NCBI GenBank assembly: GCA_009702835.1
Contig: WLHF01000002.1
Span: 1-37,455 of the forward strand
Reading direction: 5' to 3'
Source of the DNA: Actinomycetota bacterium
Lineage (GTDB): Bacteria > Actinomycetota > Actinomycetes > Nanopelagicales > Nanopelagicaceae
Length of the DNA stretch: 37,455 nucleotides
The stretch's first letter is position 1, and each line of letters starts with the position of its first letter. Made by a program: the position numbers and the translations under genes. Of this stretch, positions 15,137 to 24,725 are shown piece by piece. The notes under the pieces are model-generated. The model was not told the DNA's origin. It made no database searches and was given only the letters and a program-made list of their open reading frames with translations.

Positions 15137-17992
15137 TTATGAGCTGTAGGCCTCTATCGGTGCGCAGGAACAGACTAAGTTGCGGTCTCCAAAAGCGCCA
15201 TCGATACGCCCCACAGTTGGCCAGTATTTGCCTCTGGATCCAATTAATTCCCCGGGAATGAGCCCTGTAATCGTTGCTGGGAAGGCTCCAGCCTCACGGG
15301 AGTAACTCCGATCCCAATTACTTGCAGCGATCGCCCCTATCGTGTGTGGTGCATTGCGTAGCGGTGAGCCATCAATACTCTGCTTGCCATCGATAATCTC
15401 CTGGATCTCAGAGCGGATACCGATCATCGCATCGATAAAACGATTCATCTCAAGAATATCTTCAGATTCAGTTGGTTCAATCATCAAAGTTCCAGCTACC
15501 GGGAAAGACATCGTGGGTGCGTGGAATCCATAGTCCATCAACCTCTTTGCAATGTCATCGACGCTTACACCTGAAATCTTTGTTATCTCACGAATATCGA
15601 GAATGCATTCATGGGCAACTAAACCTTTAGCGCCAGTGTAGAGAATTGGATATGAAGCCTTTAGACGTGCAGCCATGTAGTTTGCATTCAATATTGCAAC
15701 TTCAGTGGCATGAGTTAGCCCTTCTCCCCCCATGAGACGGATGTAGGCCCAGGAAATCGGCAAGATACTTGCAGAGCCAAAGGGCGCAGCCGATATCGGT
15801 CCAGGACCACTGGTTGGTCCTGCGAGTAGATCTAACGGGTGATTCGGAAGAAATGGCGCCAGGTGCGCCTTAGCGATTACTGGTCCCACTCCTGGTCCCC
15901 CACCGCCATGAGGAATACAGAAAGTTTTATGAAGATTGAGGTGCGAAACATCTGCGCCAAATTTTCCAGGCTGAGCAGTACCAACTAGGGCATTTAGATT
16001 TGCACCATCTACATAAACCTGCCCGCCTGCCTCATGAATCATCGCGCAGATTTGCGAGATTGCCGATTCAAATACGCCATGTGTAGATGGATAGGTGACC
16101 ATCAGCGCGGCAAGTGCATCGGCATGTAAGGCGATCTTTCGCTCTAAATCTTCAAGGCTTACGTTTCCCTCGTCATCGCAGTTCACAACAACCACGGACA
16201 TTCCTGCCATCACGGCGCTAGCAGCATTTGTTCCGTGGGCACTGGATGGAATAAGACAGATATTGCGCGAGAAGTCACCCCGCGAATCGTGGTAATTGCG
16301 AATCGCCAATAAACCAGCGAACTCACCTTGGCTGCCGGCATTTGGCTGTAGCGATACTGCGTCGTAGCCAGTTATCTCAATCAACCATTGTGAGAGCTGA
16401 TCAATAAGCAAACGTAAGCCCTTTGACTGATCGGCCGGTGCAAATGGATGCAATGAAGAGAACTCAGGCCAGGTAACCGCCTCCATCTCAGTTGCAGCAT
16501 TTAACTTCATTGTGCATGAGCCAAGAGGAATCATGGTGCGATCAAGGGCCAGATCACGATCGGCTAAGGTGCGTAGATAACGCATCATCGAGGTTTCAGA
16601 TCTATATGTATTGAATACTGGATGGGTCAGATAGCTCGAAGTTCGCGCAAATGACGGTGTGATCGCATCTGCTTTCGTATCAGATAAGCTCAAAATTCTT
16701 AGAACTTCATTGAAGGAATCATCGGTCGTGGTCTCATCGAAAGAAATTCGAATCTGTGTATCTGAGATGCGACCGAAGTTAATTTTTTTGGAGAGTGCAA
16801 GCTTATGAATCGCTTGCGCATCAGCGACATCTATTGTTACCGTATCGAAGATATTTTGATTACGTGAGGCAGAAGCCTTGTGCAGGCGGGATGCATAACC
16901 ATGTACTCGCTCTGCAATTTCACGTAGGCCAACTGGTCCGTGCCACATCGCGTAGAAGGCGCTCATATTTGCAAGCAAAACTTGGGCGGTACAGATATTG
17001 CTGGTCGCTTTATCGCGGCGAATATGTTGTTCGCGAGTTTGCAAAGCCAATCGAAAAGCGGGATTGCCGTGAGAGTCCACACTCTGACCAACCAATCGAC
17101 CTGGCAGCGATCTCTCTAAACCAGCACGCACTGCGATAAATCCAGCGTGCGGTCCACCAAATCCCATCGGCACTCCAAAGCGCTGAGCAGAGCCAACTGC
17201 AATGTCAGCGCCCCACTCCCCTGGTGCTTTAATTAAAGTCAGCGCTAAGAGATCGGTGGCCGCTATTACCAACGCTCCTTTTGAGTGCGCATACTCAGAC
17301 ACATTGGCGTAGTCACAAATCTCCCCAGTTGTATCTGGGTACTGAACCAGTAAACCAAAAAACTCTTGATCGAAACCATCACGCGCTACATGGCCCGCAT
17401 CGACTTCAATAACCTTAATCCCTAGCGGCTTTGCGCGAGTCTGCACCACTGCCTTTGTTTGCGGGTGTAGATGTTCTTCGATGAGAAAGACTGCATCATC
17501 GCCAGCCTTTGAGGTACGTCGCGCTAGAGTCATAGCTTCTGCTGCAGCAGTTCCCTCATCCAGCATTGACGCATTTGATAAAGAGAGCGCCGTCATATCG
17601 CAGATAACAGTTTGGAAGGCGAATATCGCTTCGAGACGACCTTGTGAGATCTCTGGTTGGTATGGCGTGTAGGCCGTGTACCAGGCTGGGTTTTCTAAAA
17701 CATTTCTCTTAATGACAGGTGGTGTAATTGTTCCGTAGTAACCGCCACCAATAAGCGATGTAAAGACTTGATTCTGTGAAGCGATCTCGCGAAGTTCGGC
17801 GATTACAGCTACTTCACTCTTTGCTGAGTCTAAAACCTGTGAAAGTTTCTTAGCGATATGAATATTTGCAGGAATTACATCGCTTATGAAAGCTTCAATA
17901 TCTTGGTAACCCAGCAGCTGCAACATCTCTGAAACGTCAGATGAGGATGGTCCAATATGTCGCTTTGCAAAGCGCTCACCGTTGTACGTCAT
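15137..17992 (-). CDS. gcvP: GcvP, glycine dehydrogenase (decarboxylating), P-protein
   Basis: The P-protein of the glycine cleavage system: decarboxylates glycine with pyridoxal phosphate and passes the aminomethyl group to lipoyl-GcvH. It is 951 residues, the length of the fused (alpha plus beta) form. The N-terminal half begins [16 protein letters not shown]; the C-terminal half carries the PLP Lys (K689) in [19 protein letters not shown]. The ATG at 17992 is chosen because AGGGGAG ends about five bases before it; a longer frame reaching 18088 would run into the merR gene. gcvH lies 2.4 kb upstream in the same transcription direction, separated by garA, ftsR, DUF151 and merR as in Rv1826-Rv1832. 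gcvT is not in the window. Confidence 0.96.
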   Translation of the reverse strand: MTYNGERFAKRHIGPSSSDVSEMLQLLGYQDIEAFISDVIPANIHIAKKLSQVLDSAKSEVAVIAELREIASQNQVFTSLIGGGYYGTITPPVIKRNVLENPAWYTAYTPYQPEISQGRLEAIFAFQTVICDMTALSLSNASMLDEGTAAAEAMTLARRTSKAGDDAVFLIEEHLHPQTKAVVQTRAKPLGIKVIEVDAGHVARDGFDQEFFGLLVQYPDTTGEICDYANVSEYAHSKGALVIAATDLLALTLIKAPGEWGADIAVGSAQRFGVPMGFGGPHAGFIAVRAGLERSLPGRLVGQSVDSHGNPAFRLALQTREQHIRRDKATSNICTAQVLLANMSAFYAMWHGPVGLREIAERVHGYASRLHKASASRNQNIFDTVTIDVADAQAIHKLALSKKINFGRISDTQIRISFDETTTDDSFNEVLRILSLSDTKADAITPSFARTSSYLTHPVFNTYRSETSMMRYLRTLADRDLALDRTMIPLGSCTMKLNAATEMEAVTWPEFSSLHPFAPADQSKGLRLLIDQLSQWLIEITGYDAVSLQPNAGSQGEFAGLLAIRNYHDSRGDFSRNICLIPSSAHGTNAASAVMAGMSVVVVNCDDEGNVSLEDLERKIALHADALAALMVTYPSTHGVFESAISQICAMIHEAGGQVYVDGANLNALVGTAQPGKFGADVSHLNLHKTFCIPHGGGGPGVGPVIAKAHLAPFLPNHPLDLLAGPTSGPGPISAAPFGSASILPISWAYIRLMGGEGLTHATEVAILNANYMAARLKASYPILYTGAKGLVAHECILDIREITKISGVSVDDIAKRLMDYGFHAPTMSFPVAGTLMIEPTESEDILEMNRFIDAMIGIRSEIQEIIDGKQSIDGSPLRNAPHTIGAIAASNWDRSYSREAGAFPATITGLIPGELIGSRGKYWPTVGRIDGAFGDRNLVCSCAPIEAYSS

Positions 17993-18035
17993 CACCGCTC
18001 CCCTGCTTGGTTTTGGTAGAGGTAGAGTATTAGGT

Positions 18036-18536
18036 TTAAGCGCCTTTACTCTTACGACGTAAGGAGAGCTCATCGTTATCTTGGCCACTTATTAACTGGC
18101 CATTAATCTCGCCCTGAAGTGTCAGTAGTGAACCCTCGACCTCGTGCCAGACCTTACCCACCGCGATACCAAAGACTCCTTGGCCACCAGCTAGTAAATC
18201 GATAATCTCATCAGAGCTCGTGCACTCATAGATAGATGCTCCATCACTCATCAAGGTAATGCGCTCTAGATCTGTGACTCCCCTACCGCGCAGATGATCA
18301 ACGGCGGTACGGATATTTTGTAGTGATACTCCAGCATCCAGTAAGCGTTTGACGATCTTCAAAACTAAAATATCGCGAAAGCCGTAGAGGCGTTGCGTTC
18401 CGGAGCCACTTGCGGTGCGGATACTTGGTTCAACTAACGATGTTCGTGCCCAATAATCCAACTGGCGATAGGTGATTCCAGCGGCCGAACATGCAGTAGC
18501 GCCGCGGTAGCCAATCTCTAAATCATGGGAAGTCAC
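18036..18536 (-). CDS. MerR-family regulator (Rv1830-like)
   Basis: A 166-residue MerR-type regulator. The winged helix-turn-helix covers about residues 8-78, with the highly conserved actinobacterial [20 protein letters not shown] segment and [17 protein letters not shown] coiled dimerisation helix and a C-terminal domain follow, without the Cys residues of metal sensors. The mycobacterial counterpart Rv1830 affects growth and cell division. A GTG at 18536 gives a start just before the conserved region; there is no strong ribosome binding site and no clear leaderless motif, so the start is less certain. It is 43 bases upstream of gcvP and 107 bases downstream of the DUF151 gene. Confidence 0.86.
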   Translation of the reverse strand: MTSHDLEIGYRGATACSAAGITYRQLDYWARTSLVEPSIRTASGSGTQRLYGFRDILVLKIVKRLLDAGVSLQNIRTAVDHLRGRGVTDLERITLMSDGASIYECTSSDEIIDLLAGGQGVFGIAVGKVWHEVEGSLLTLQGEINGQLISGQDNDELSLRRKSKGA

Positions 18537-18643
18537 GTAGTGCTCGATTCTCTTGGGGAGTGCTGATAAATCTAAAGCAGTGGGGCCGCTCTTTCAATAA
18601 CCGACACGGTCCAAACCTCTACTAGAGATTGAGAGTTTTACGC

Positions 18644-19135
18644 CTATCCCGCGAAATCATCAGGGTTAATCTCCTCCAGAAAGGCTCTGAATCGTTCGAC
18701 CTCTTGGTTCTCGCTCCCGCCCTCTTGGGCTGGAATCTCAACCCCTGCATCATCTAGTAGCTCGGAGCTAGCCAAGATATTGCTATGGGTGCGAAGTGCA
18801 AGGGCAATAGCATCGGAGGGTCTAGCAGAAATTGTCGTAGTCGATGATCCCCCAGAACGGATAATGAGGTTGGCATAAAAAACGCCATCTCTCATCTCAG
18901 TCAGATGCACCGCTGTCAGCGTTGCATCAAGGCTCTCAACGATCTCGCGCATTAAATCATGTGTCAGCGGACGGGGAGGTTCAACGCCCTGCTGAGCAAA
19001 GGCGATTGCACTGGCCTCACTTGCACCGACCCAAATCGGTAAAAACCGAGAGCCATCAATCTCTTTCAAGAGAAGAATTGGTTGGTTGGAGGGCATCTCA
19101 ACGCGGACGCCGACTACCTCCATTCCTATAAACAT
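18644..19135 (-). CDS. Bifunctional nuclease family protein (DUF151)
   Basis: A 163-residue protein with a BFN/DUF151 domain (about 4-130). Conserved segments are PILLLKEIDGSRFLPIWVG, QGVEPPRPLTHDL and ISARPSDAIALALR; an acidic tail ends EEINPDDF. The plant member has DNase and RNase activity; the bacterial role is uncharacterised (Rv1829-like). It starts three bases after the ftsR stop. ATG 19135 is taken as start; an ATG four codons later has a closer AGGA and matches family N-termini equally well. It is expected to be co-transcribed with ftsR. Confidence 0.87.
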   Translation of the reverse strand: MFIGMEVVGVRVEMPSNQPILLLKEIDGSRFLPIWVGASEASAIAFAQQGVEPPRPLTHDLMREIVESLDATLTAVHLTEMRDGVFYANLIIRSGGSSTTTISARPSDAIALALRTHSNILASSELLDDAGVEIPAQEGGSENQEVERFRAFLEEINPDDFAG

Positions 19136-19138
19136 GGT

Positions 19139-19858
19139 TTATGGGCGAAGACGATGGAGTCCGCCACGAACAAGAGCGGCGTGTAAACGAATCGAGAGTG
19201 AGGCGATCTCTTTCTGAACCTCTTCTGCGCGAGCTTTAGACTCTGTTGATTTTTGACGAAGCAATGGAGTAATAACCTGTTCGATTAAACCGATCTCGCG
19301 ATCTGCAGCTGATTTAAATGAGCGCAGGTGGCGAGATTGAATTCCAAAACTTGCCATTTCAGTAACGGCCTTTGCAATCGCTAGGGCATCTCCATCGTAA
19401 TGGCGACCACGTGGTGCAATGAGACCATAACTCTCAATCTCAACGAGTTGATCATCACTTAGGCCAGAGTTCTTTAAAAGCTCATCGCGCGATAAGCGCA
19501 TCTCACTGATTTCAGCAAAGGCCCCCGGACTCATCTGACCATCTACGGTTGCAAGTGAGATCGCTGGGTATGCAACTCCCCCAACCGCGGCTGGCTGTAA
19601 ACCTCTATCCATTGCATCGAGATTATCTTTAATAACCTTCAGCGGTAGATATTGATCACGCTGTGCAAGTAGTACATATCGCAGACGCTCTAGATCTGAG
19701 CTTGTGAATTTACGATAGCCCGATGGTGTTCTCTGCGGCTCAATCAATCCCTCTGACTCTAAGAAGCGAATCTTCGAGATCGTGATATCTGAGAAATCGC
19801 CACGTAAACGGTTGAGAACCTCACCGATACTTAAGTAGGCACGCGCTGGAACTGCCAT
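19139..19858 (-). CDS. ftsR: FtsR, MerR-family regulator of cell division (Rv1828-like)
   Basis: A 239-residue MerR-like activator. In Corynebacterium the homologue FtsR activates ftsZ. The winged helix lies near 8-80 with DITISKIRFLESEGLIEPQR and the wing SGYRKFTSSDLERLRY. The centre and C-terminus contain a second helical domain (about 115-200) and a predicted coiled tail (QKSTESKARAEEVQKEIASL). The ribosome binding site AGGGGAG lies five bases before the ATG. The gene sits between garA and the DUF151 gene, as in mycobacteria and streptomycetes. Confidence 0.88.
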   Translation of the reverse strand: MAVPARAYLSIGEVLNRLRGDFSDITISKIRFLESEGLIEPQRTPSGYRKFTSSDLERLRYVLLAQRDQYLPLKVIKDNLDAMDRGLQPAAVGGVAYPAISLATVDGQMSPGAFAEISEMRLSRDELLKNSGLSDDQLVEIESYGLIAPRGRHYDGDALAIAKAVTEMASFGIQSRHLRSFKSAADREIGLIEQVITPLLRQKSTESKARAEEVQKEIASLSIRLHAALVRGGLHRLRP

Positions 19859-19887
19859 TAGAACTCCCCTGTTAGAAATCGCATCGT

Positions 19888-20343
19888 CTATTTACTCTTA
19901 CCGTGATCGCATACAAAAAGCAGATGGAACTTACCGATCTGTATCGCATCACCTGTTTTCAAAACAATTTCACTTATTGATTCATTGTTGACATAGGTTC
20001 CGTTGAGAGATCCAGAGTCACGCAGAACAAAAGCTGTACCTTTTTTTTCAACAACTGCATGAGCTCTAGAGACAGTTACATCATCTAGAAAAACCCCACT
20101 CGATGCAGATCGCCCAACCGTTGCTCCCTCATGAGTGATAAGAAATCTTGCGCCCTTACTCTCTCCTCGGTTGATAAGAAACATCGCCTTCTCGCCGTTA
20201 GATAGCTGAATCTCACTAACAACTGAACGATCTGCCTGCGACAGAGATGCTAGATACTCATCGAGAACTCCAGCAGGGGAAGTGCTGACCTCTCTCGATG
20301 AGAGATGAAGAACGCTAGTGGGTTCACTCTTGGAGTTCTCCAC
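19888..20343 (-). CDS. garA: GarA/OdhI-like FHA-domain protein
   Basis: A 151-residue forkhead-associated protein. GarA (OdhI) binds and inhibits 2-oxoglutarate dehydrogenase and controls glutamate enzymes; phosphorylation of its N-terminal tail makes it fold back on its own FHA domain. The FHA domain spans about 55-146 with G77-R78, the S-R-A-H at 92-95 and G-S-L-N-G-T-Y. The N-terminal motif, ETTSVF in mycobacteria, reads E7-P8-T9-S10-V-L here, so the first of the two Thr residues is Pro. The GTG at 20343 has AGGAGG four bases upstream. Position between gcvH and ftsR is conserved. Confidence 0.9.
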   Translation of the reverse strand: MENSKSEPTSVLHLSSREVSTSPAGVLDEYLASLSQADRSVVSEIQLSNGEKAMFLINRGESKGARFLITHEGATVGRSASSGVFLDDVTVSRAHAVVEKKGTAFVLRDSGSLNGTYVNNESISEIVLKTGDAIQIGKFHLLFVCDHGKSK

Positions 20344-20344
20344 A

Positions 20345-20386
20345 CTGCCTCCTCTACTCTCAACCTTAAGCTGAGATTAAAGGCAG
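20345..20386 (-). promoter_or_regulatory. garA leader: -10-like TAAGGT inside a two-part inverted repeat overlapping the ribosome binding site
   Basis: On the minus strand, CTGCCT (20386-20381) pairs with AGGCAG (20350-20345), and an inner TCTCA/TGAGA stem encloses a nine-base loop holding TAAGGT (20368-20363). The 3' arm covers part of the AGGAGG that serves garA (20353-20348). A transcript from the TAAGGT promoter would lack the 5' arms; one reading through from gcvH would contain both. Confidence 0.38.
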
Positions 20387-20398
20387 CAGAGGTTTTGG

Positions 20399-20773
20399 TC
20401 AAGCCGTCAAAGCAGCGTATTCGCTAGCCGTTAAAAGCTCGGTTGGTGGAGCGGTTATTTCAATTTTCATAAGCCACCCAGCGCCATAGGGATCGGAGTT
20501 GATTAACTCTGGAGCATTCGATAACGGTTCATTTATCGCACTCACTACACCTGTGACCGGTGCAAAGATCTCAGAGACTGATTTTGTTGATTCAACCTCA
20601 CCGCAGACTGTTCCGGCGCTAACACTCTCTCCGATCTTTGGTAGCTGCACGTAAACGATGTCACCAAGGGCCGACTGTGCATAATCAGTTATACCCATTG
20701 TGTAGATACTGGCATCTGCCAATACCCACTCATGCTCTTTTGTGTACTGCAGATTCTCAGGAGCTGATGACAT
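20399..20773 (-). CDS. gcvH: GcvH, glycine cleavage system H-protein
   Basis: The lipoyl carrier of the glycine cleavage system, shuttling the aminomethyl intermediate from GcvP to GcvT and GcvL. A 124-residue protein of normal length. It begins NLQYTKEHEWV, has the ALGDIVYVQLP strand, and carries the lipoylated Lys at K64 in VESTKSVSEI. The C-terminal segment holds NSDPYGAGWLMKIE, diagnostic for GcvH. The ATG has AGAGG a few bases upstream and overlaps pgsA by 17 bases. A 55-base gap with a regulatory-looking inverted repeat separates it from garA. Confidence 0.95.
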   Translation of the reverse strand: MSSAPENLQYTKEHEWVLADASIYTMGITDYAQSALGDIVYVQLPKIGESVSAGTVCGEVESTKSVSEIFAPVTGVVSAINEPLSNAPELINSDPYGAGWLMKIEITAPPTELLTASEYAALTA

Positions 20774-21329
20774 GTCCGCCTCTTATCTGTGAAATAGCTT
20801 CGCGTGAATAACTAAGACCTGTAGAAATGTAGAGGGCAACGCCCCAGATAGCAAAACTCCACCCCAGCACAAATGCAAGGGAGGCAAAGGCGCTATCCAT
20901 TGTCGCAAGTAGTAGAAATGGAAAGGCGTACATCAGGTTAAAGGTCGCAGCCTTGCCCAAGTAGGTGACCTTCAGCGTTCCACGGCCACGACGCTTTAGT
21001 TCAATAGTCAGTAAAGCAAGTACACCATCTCGCAGAAGTATCGCAGCGATTAGCCAGATAGGAACAACGTGACGGATGAGAAAAACGACCAAGATCGCGA
21101 GAATATAGAGGCGATCGATCGCTGGATCAGCGATCTCACCAAAGCGCGAGGTCTGTCCCCAGGCCCGTGCCAACTTTCCATCGAAGTAATCGGTGGCTCC
21201 CCCCACTGCAAGAACAGCGATAGCCCATCCATCGGCATGAAGATTCAAGGTGAGGTATATAAATAGTGGAATTCCGCAGAAACGTAAAAAAGTAAGAGCG
21301 TTAGGGATAGTAAGAATGGAGCTGTTCAT
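20757..21329 (-). CDS. pgsA: CDP-alcohol phosphatidyltransferase (PgsA-like)
   Basis: A 190-residue integral membrane enzyme that exchanges CMP of CDP-diacylglycerol for an alcohol. The metal-binding signature is complete: D47-x2-D50-G51-x2-A54-R55-x8-G64-x3-D68-x3-D72 in TDYFDGKLAR and FGEIADPAID. About five hydrophobic segments follow. The acceptor is likely glycerol 3-phosphate (phosphatidylglycerophosphate synthase); a cardiolipin-synthase role is possible, since the M. tuberculosis gene near gcvH (Rv1822) is annotated pgsA2. It starts four bases after cmk-der and overlaps gcvH. No ribosome binding site is obvious, suggesting coupling to the upstream gene. Confidence 0.85.
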   Translation of the reverse strand: MNSSILTIPNALTFLRFCGIPLFIYLTLNLHADGWAIAVLAVGGATDYFDGKLARAWGQTSRFGEIADPAIDRLYILAILVVFLIRHVVPIWLIAAILLRDGVLALLTIELKRRGRGTLKVTYLGKAATFNLMYAFPFLLLATMDSAFASLAFVLGWSFAIWGVALYISTGLSYSREAISQIRGGHVISS

Positions 21330-21333
21330 AGTT

Positions 21334-23289
21334 TTAGTCGCGCTCTTTTACACGGATCGCGACTTGAACAGGTGTACCAGGAAAGCCAAACTCTTCGCGC
21401 AGACGCCGCTCAATGAAACGACGGTAGGAGGCTTCGATCCAGCCACTTGAAAAGACCACAAACTTGGGAGGGGCGATCCCTGCCTGGGTGGCGTAATAGA
21501 TCTTGGGCTGCTTGCCGCCACGAACTGGTGGTGGGGTCGCACCGATCAGCGCTCCGAGGAATGAGTTGAGTTTGGCAGTCGGGACACGTCGCTCCCAGCT
21601 ATCCAAGGCTGTGCGAATCGCTGGAGCTAAACGATCTCGGTGCCAACCTGTCTTTGCCGCAACATTGACGCGCTGTGCCCATTCAACTTGATCTAAATGT
21701 CTATCTATTTCGCGATCCAGTTGATCACGTCGATCCTCATCAACTAAATCCCATTTGTTCATCACAATGACCATCGCTTTTCCTGCCTCTTCTACCATGG
21801 TTATGACACGAAGATCTTGTTCAGTGATTGGTTCAGATGCATCTAAAACTACAACCGCGACTTCGCAACGCTCAAGTGCGCTTTGAGTACGCAAGGATGC
21901 GTAGTAATCAGTACCCGATGCCTGATTAGCGCGTTTCTTTAGCCCTGCAGTGTCGATAAATCGCCAGGTCGACCCCGCAAACTCTATTAACTCATCAACT
22001 GGATCGCGAGTTGTACCCGCTACATCATCAACGATTGAACGGTTCTCTCCAGCTAGAGCATTGAGGAGAGAAGACTTACCTACATTTGGACGACCGACTA
22101 AAGCAATCTTGCGATATCCATCTTGAGTTTGGGCTCCCCCAACTTCAGGAAGCTCTGTAACTATGTGATCGAGTAGATCACCACTTCCACGCCCGTGTAA
22201 AGCGGAAACAAAATATGGCTCGCCAAGTCCAAGACTCCATAATCCATGAGCTTCAGACTCCTCGCGCTCACCATCAACCTTGTTACCAATTAAAATTAAT
22301 GGCTTCTTTGCTTTGCGCAGTCGTTGAACGAGAATGTCATCCTCATCTAAGGCACCTACTTGGGCATCGACAACAAAGGCTAAAACATCGGCCTCTTCCA
22401 TTGCTATCTCGGCTCCGGCGCTGACTTGAATTGAAATCCCATCGGGTTTTGCTTCCCACCCGCCTGTATCCATAACTATAAAGCGACGACCGCCCCATTC
22501 GCATTCATACTGCACGCGATCGCGAGTTACACCTGGAGTATCTTCAACAATCGCCTCGCGTCGACCGATAAAGCGGTTAATTAACGTTGATTTACCAACA
22601 TTTGGGCGACCCAGTATTGCAACAATGGGCAGACCGAGTAATGAACGCTCGCGTAGTAACTCCCAAATTCGCTCTATTGTTTCATCTAAATCTAAATATG
22701 TTGAGTCCACTTCAACTGCATCGAGAGCCATGGCAAGTGGAGAAACTTCGCGTGAGGAATCAATAGCATCGCGCGTATCCAAAGAGGTACGAACATCAAT
22801 AGTTTTATCTTCGGTTTCATTCTCACGACGCACTGCGCGAGCATCTAAATCCGCTGTCAGATAAATCTTTAAAGCAGCATCTGGTGCTACAACTGTGGAA
22901 ATATCCCGACCCTCGACTACGATACCTTTTTCAGCGCGATCGATAATCGAACGTTGAATACTCAGGAGCTCATGTCGAATCGCAGGCATAGCACTGATGC
23001 GACTGACATTCTCAGTTACTGATGCGCCACGTATTGCATGCGTAATCTGCGTATCTCCTGCAAAAATATTAGGATCATGAGGATCAGAGACAAAACGGAT
23101 GGGCATAGATTTCATCGCAGAGATGATTTCTTGTGCAGTTTCTGCTTTAGTTTCAAGTGCAATCCACGTTACTGCACGATACAAGGCTCCAGTATCTAAA
23201 TAATTCCAACCTGCGCGAATAGCAATTGCTCGCGATGTGCTTGATTTACCTGCACCACTGGGGCCATCTATTGCTACGACTATGCCCAT
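21334..23289 (-). CDS. cmk-der: Fused cytidylate kinase / GTPase Der
   Basis: A 651-residue two-enzyme fusion. Residues 1 to about 215 are cytidylate kinase (CMP/dCMP to CDP/dCDP): P-loop GPSGAGKSS with K15, TGALYRA, and GRDIST. Residues about 220-651 are Der (EngA), a tandem-GTPase ribosome-assembly factor for the 50S subunit: first G1 GRPNVGKST with K233, then [14 protein letters not shown] and NKVD; second G1 GRPNVGKSS with K405, then DTAGLKKR and NKWD. A KH-like C-terminus contains [12 protein letters not shown]. No stop or frameshift lies between the two parts. cmk and der are separate neighbours in M. tuberculosis; fused forms are known in some Actinobacteria. An ATG with TAGGCT six bases before suggests its own promoter. 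Confidence 0.95.
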   Translation of the reverse strand: MGIVVAIDGPSGAGKSSTSRAIAIRAGWNYLDTGALYRAVTWIALETKAETAQEIISAMKSMPIRFVSDPHDPNIFAGDTQITHAIRGASVTENVSRISAMPAIRHELLSIQRSIIDRAEKGIVVEGRDISTVVAPDAALKIYLTADLDARAVRRENETEDKTIDVRTSLDTRDAIDSSREVSPLAMALDAVEVDSTYLDLDETIERIWELLRERSLLGLPIVAILGRPNVGKSTLINRFIGRREAIVEDTPGVTRDRVQYECEWGGRRFIVMDTGGWEAKPDGISIQVSAGAEIAMEEADVLAFVVDAQVGALDEDDILVQRLRKAKKPLILIGNKVDGEREESEAHGLWSLGLGEPYFVSALHGRGSGDLLDHIVTELPEVGGAQTQDGYRKIALVGRPNVGKSSLLNALAGENRSIVDDVAGTTRDPVDELIEFAGSTWRFIDTAGLKKRANQASGTDYYASLRTQSALERCEVAVVVLDASEPITEQDLRVITMVEEAGKAMVIVMNKWDLVDEDRRDQLDREIDRHLDQVEWAQRVNVAAKTGWHRDRLAPAIRTALDSWERRVPTAKLNSFLGALIGATPPPVRGGKQPKIYYATQAGIAPPKFVVFSSGWIEASYRRFIERRLREEFGFPGTPVQVAIRVKERD

Positions 23290-23295
23290 GTGATG

Positions 23296-23301
23296 AGCCT
23301 A
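23296..23301 (-). promoter_or_regulatory. Putative -10 element (TAGGCT), leaderless, for cmk-der
   Basis: TAGGCT on the minus strand is followed by six bases and the ATG at 23289. It fits into the 15-base gap after tyrA, so cmk-der probably has an internal promoter as well as read-through. Confidence 0.45.
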
Positions 23302-23304
23302 CTT

Positions 23305-24357
23305 CTAATTAAGAATCGGATGAACATTCCATCCGATCGCAGATAAATGATCCGACAACAACTGCGCATCCGCTGATGAGAGCGCCAACATTATGAGTGC
23401 GCTTAACTGACCTGGTGAGTGCTCAATAGTTAAGTCTTCAACGTTTACAGAGATAGATTTACACTCATTAAAGATTGCAGCTAGCTGGCCAGGTTTGTCA
23501 TCGATAACAATTGGAAGATAGGCGTAGGCGCGTGCTTTGCCTCCATGTTTACCCGGAATACGCGCTCTACCTATACCTGCGCGATCAATAAACTGCGCAA
23601 TGGCCGATTTGTCATCAAGCTCTGCTATGAGCTCACCTAAGGCCTCATGCATTTTCCTTGCAAGCGGAGCGATTTCGGCTCTATTGGAGTAAATAATCTC
23701 ACTCCAGAGCCCCGGATCAGAGGCGGCAATCCTGGTCGTATCGCGAAGCCCAGTTCCTGCAAGCTCTAGCCAGTTGCTGGGAGTTGAGTTCAGGCTTTGA
23801 GCTAGGAGACTGGCCGTTATCTGCGGAAGATGAGAGATAGCTGCCACGGCGCGATCATGTTCATCGGCTGGCAGTTTAATCACGCTTGCTCCAAGTAGTT
23901 CAATAAGCTCGTTAACAAGGGCGATGCTCTCCTTCGAGCAGGAGGCATCGGGGGTAATCACCCAACTGCGTGTTGCAAAGAGATCGCCCCTAGCAGCGGC
24001 GGCTCCCCCTATCTCACGGCCTGCCATGGGATGAGTGGGAACGAAGCGCTCCAATGGAAGCGATGATGCTTTAACATAAAGTAAAGGTTCATTTTTTACA
24101 CTACCAACATCCATAAACGTCGAGTTTGGGTTTAATGCAAACTCTGCTTCGATGACCTGGGGTATGGCATGTGAGGGCAGTGCAAAGATTACTAACTCGG
24201 GAGAAGCGGTTTTTTCTCGACCAGTCAGATCATTGGCTAAGCGCTCTGCCGCCGGATCACTATCGACCATCTGACAGCGAATGCCATGAGCGCATAGGCC
24301 TAGGGCGATCGATGTTCCTATGAGCCCTGATCCAACGATGCGTACCTGGGTGAGCAT
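23305..24357 (-). CDS. tyrA: Prephenate dehydrogenase TyrA, with C-terminal ACT domain
   Basis: Converts prephenate to 4-hydroxyphenylpyruvate with NAD+, the committed step to tyrosine. The 350-residue protein has the Rossmann motif V-G-S-G-L-I-G-T-S (8-16), VFALPSHA and FVPTHPMAGRE in the dinucleotide domain, then the helical dimerisation domain with the conserved AISHLPQ and GTGLRDTTRIAASDP. An ACT-like regulatory domain follows (about 275-350, IVIDDKPGQLAAIFNE), suggesting feedback by tyrosine. Its ATG shares one base with the stop of aroH (TAATG), so the two are translationally coupled. Confidence 0.93.
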   Translation of the reverse strand: MLTQVRIVGSGLIGTSIALGLCAHGIRCQMVDSDPAAERLANDLTGREKTASPELVIFALPSHAIPQVIEAEFALNPNSTFMDVGSVKNEPLLYVKASSLPLERFVPTHPMAGREIGGAAAARGDLFATRSWVITPDASCSKESIALVNELIELLGASVIKLPADEHDRAVAAISHLPQITASLLAQSLNSTPSNWLELAGTGLRDTTRIAASDPGLWSEIIYSNRAEIAPLARKMHEALGELIAELDDKSAIAQFIDRAGIGRARIPGKHGGKARAYAYLPIVIDDKPGQLAAIFNECKSISVNVEDLTIEHSPGQLSALIMLALSSADAQLLSDHLSAIGWNVHPILN

Positions 24358-24713
24358 TATTGAGCGATATCCCGGCGCAGGGATTGAGCGCCATGGAGAT
24401 AGATATGCGAGGCCTCAACTGCGCTGTTCTGGCAGTGAACCATCACGCGAATCACCTTATCGAGGGCTCCCGGAACATCTACCTCAACAGCCCCAATCAG
24501 TGGCACTGCCTCAAAGCCGATCTCACGAGCGGCAGCTGCTGGGAAAGCGGCCGTTAGATCTGGAGTAGATGTAAAGAAAACGGAGATAACCTGATCGGGC
24601 GTTAAAGAGTTAGAGCTCATAATCGCACTCATGAGCTCTTTGACGCCATCGCCGATAGCCTCTGGCGTATTTGAGCGCACCTGTATCGCTCCGCGTATAG
24701 CTCTAATAACCAT
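24357..24713 (-). CDS. aroH: Chorismate mutase, AroH class
   Basis: Rearranges chorismate to prephenate, feeding TyrA directly downstream. It is 118 residues, the size of the trimeric AroH class (Bacillus type) and not the all-helical AroQ class. Active-site positions align with the B. subtilis enzyme: R7 in IRAIRGAI, E77 in GAVEVDVPG and R89 in IRVMVH, with TSTPDLTAAFPA in the core. The ATG is preceded by TACCCT with six bases between, so it is likely the leaderless first gene of the aroH-tyrA-cmk-der series, downstream of the AT-rich spacer. Confidence 0.93.
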   Translation of the reverse strand: MVIRAIRGAIQVRSNTPEAIGDGVKELMSAIMSSNSLTPDQVISVFFTSTPDLTAAFPAAAAREIGFEAVPLIGAVEVDVPGALDKVIRVMVHCQNSAVEASHIYLHGAQSLRRDIAQ

Positions 24714-24719
24714 GGGATA

Positions 24720-24725
24720 AGGGTA
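24720..24725 (-). promoter_or_regulatory. Putative -10 element (TACCCT), leaderless, for aroH
   Basis: TACCCT on the minus strand is followed by six bases and the ATG at 24713. The upstream DNA is the AT-rich spacer containing repeated ATCGAT sites. Confidence 0.45.

Noticed and set aside
18036-18536. MerR gene as a mercury- or metal-resistance regulator
   Set aside because: The metal-binding Cys residues are missing, no resistance gene is adjacent, and the conserved N-terminus and synteny match the Rv1830 type.
18600-18640. CTCTA/TAGAG dyad after the DUF151 gene as a terminator
   Set aside because: The stem is only five base pairs with no following T-tract on the transcribed strand.
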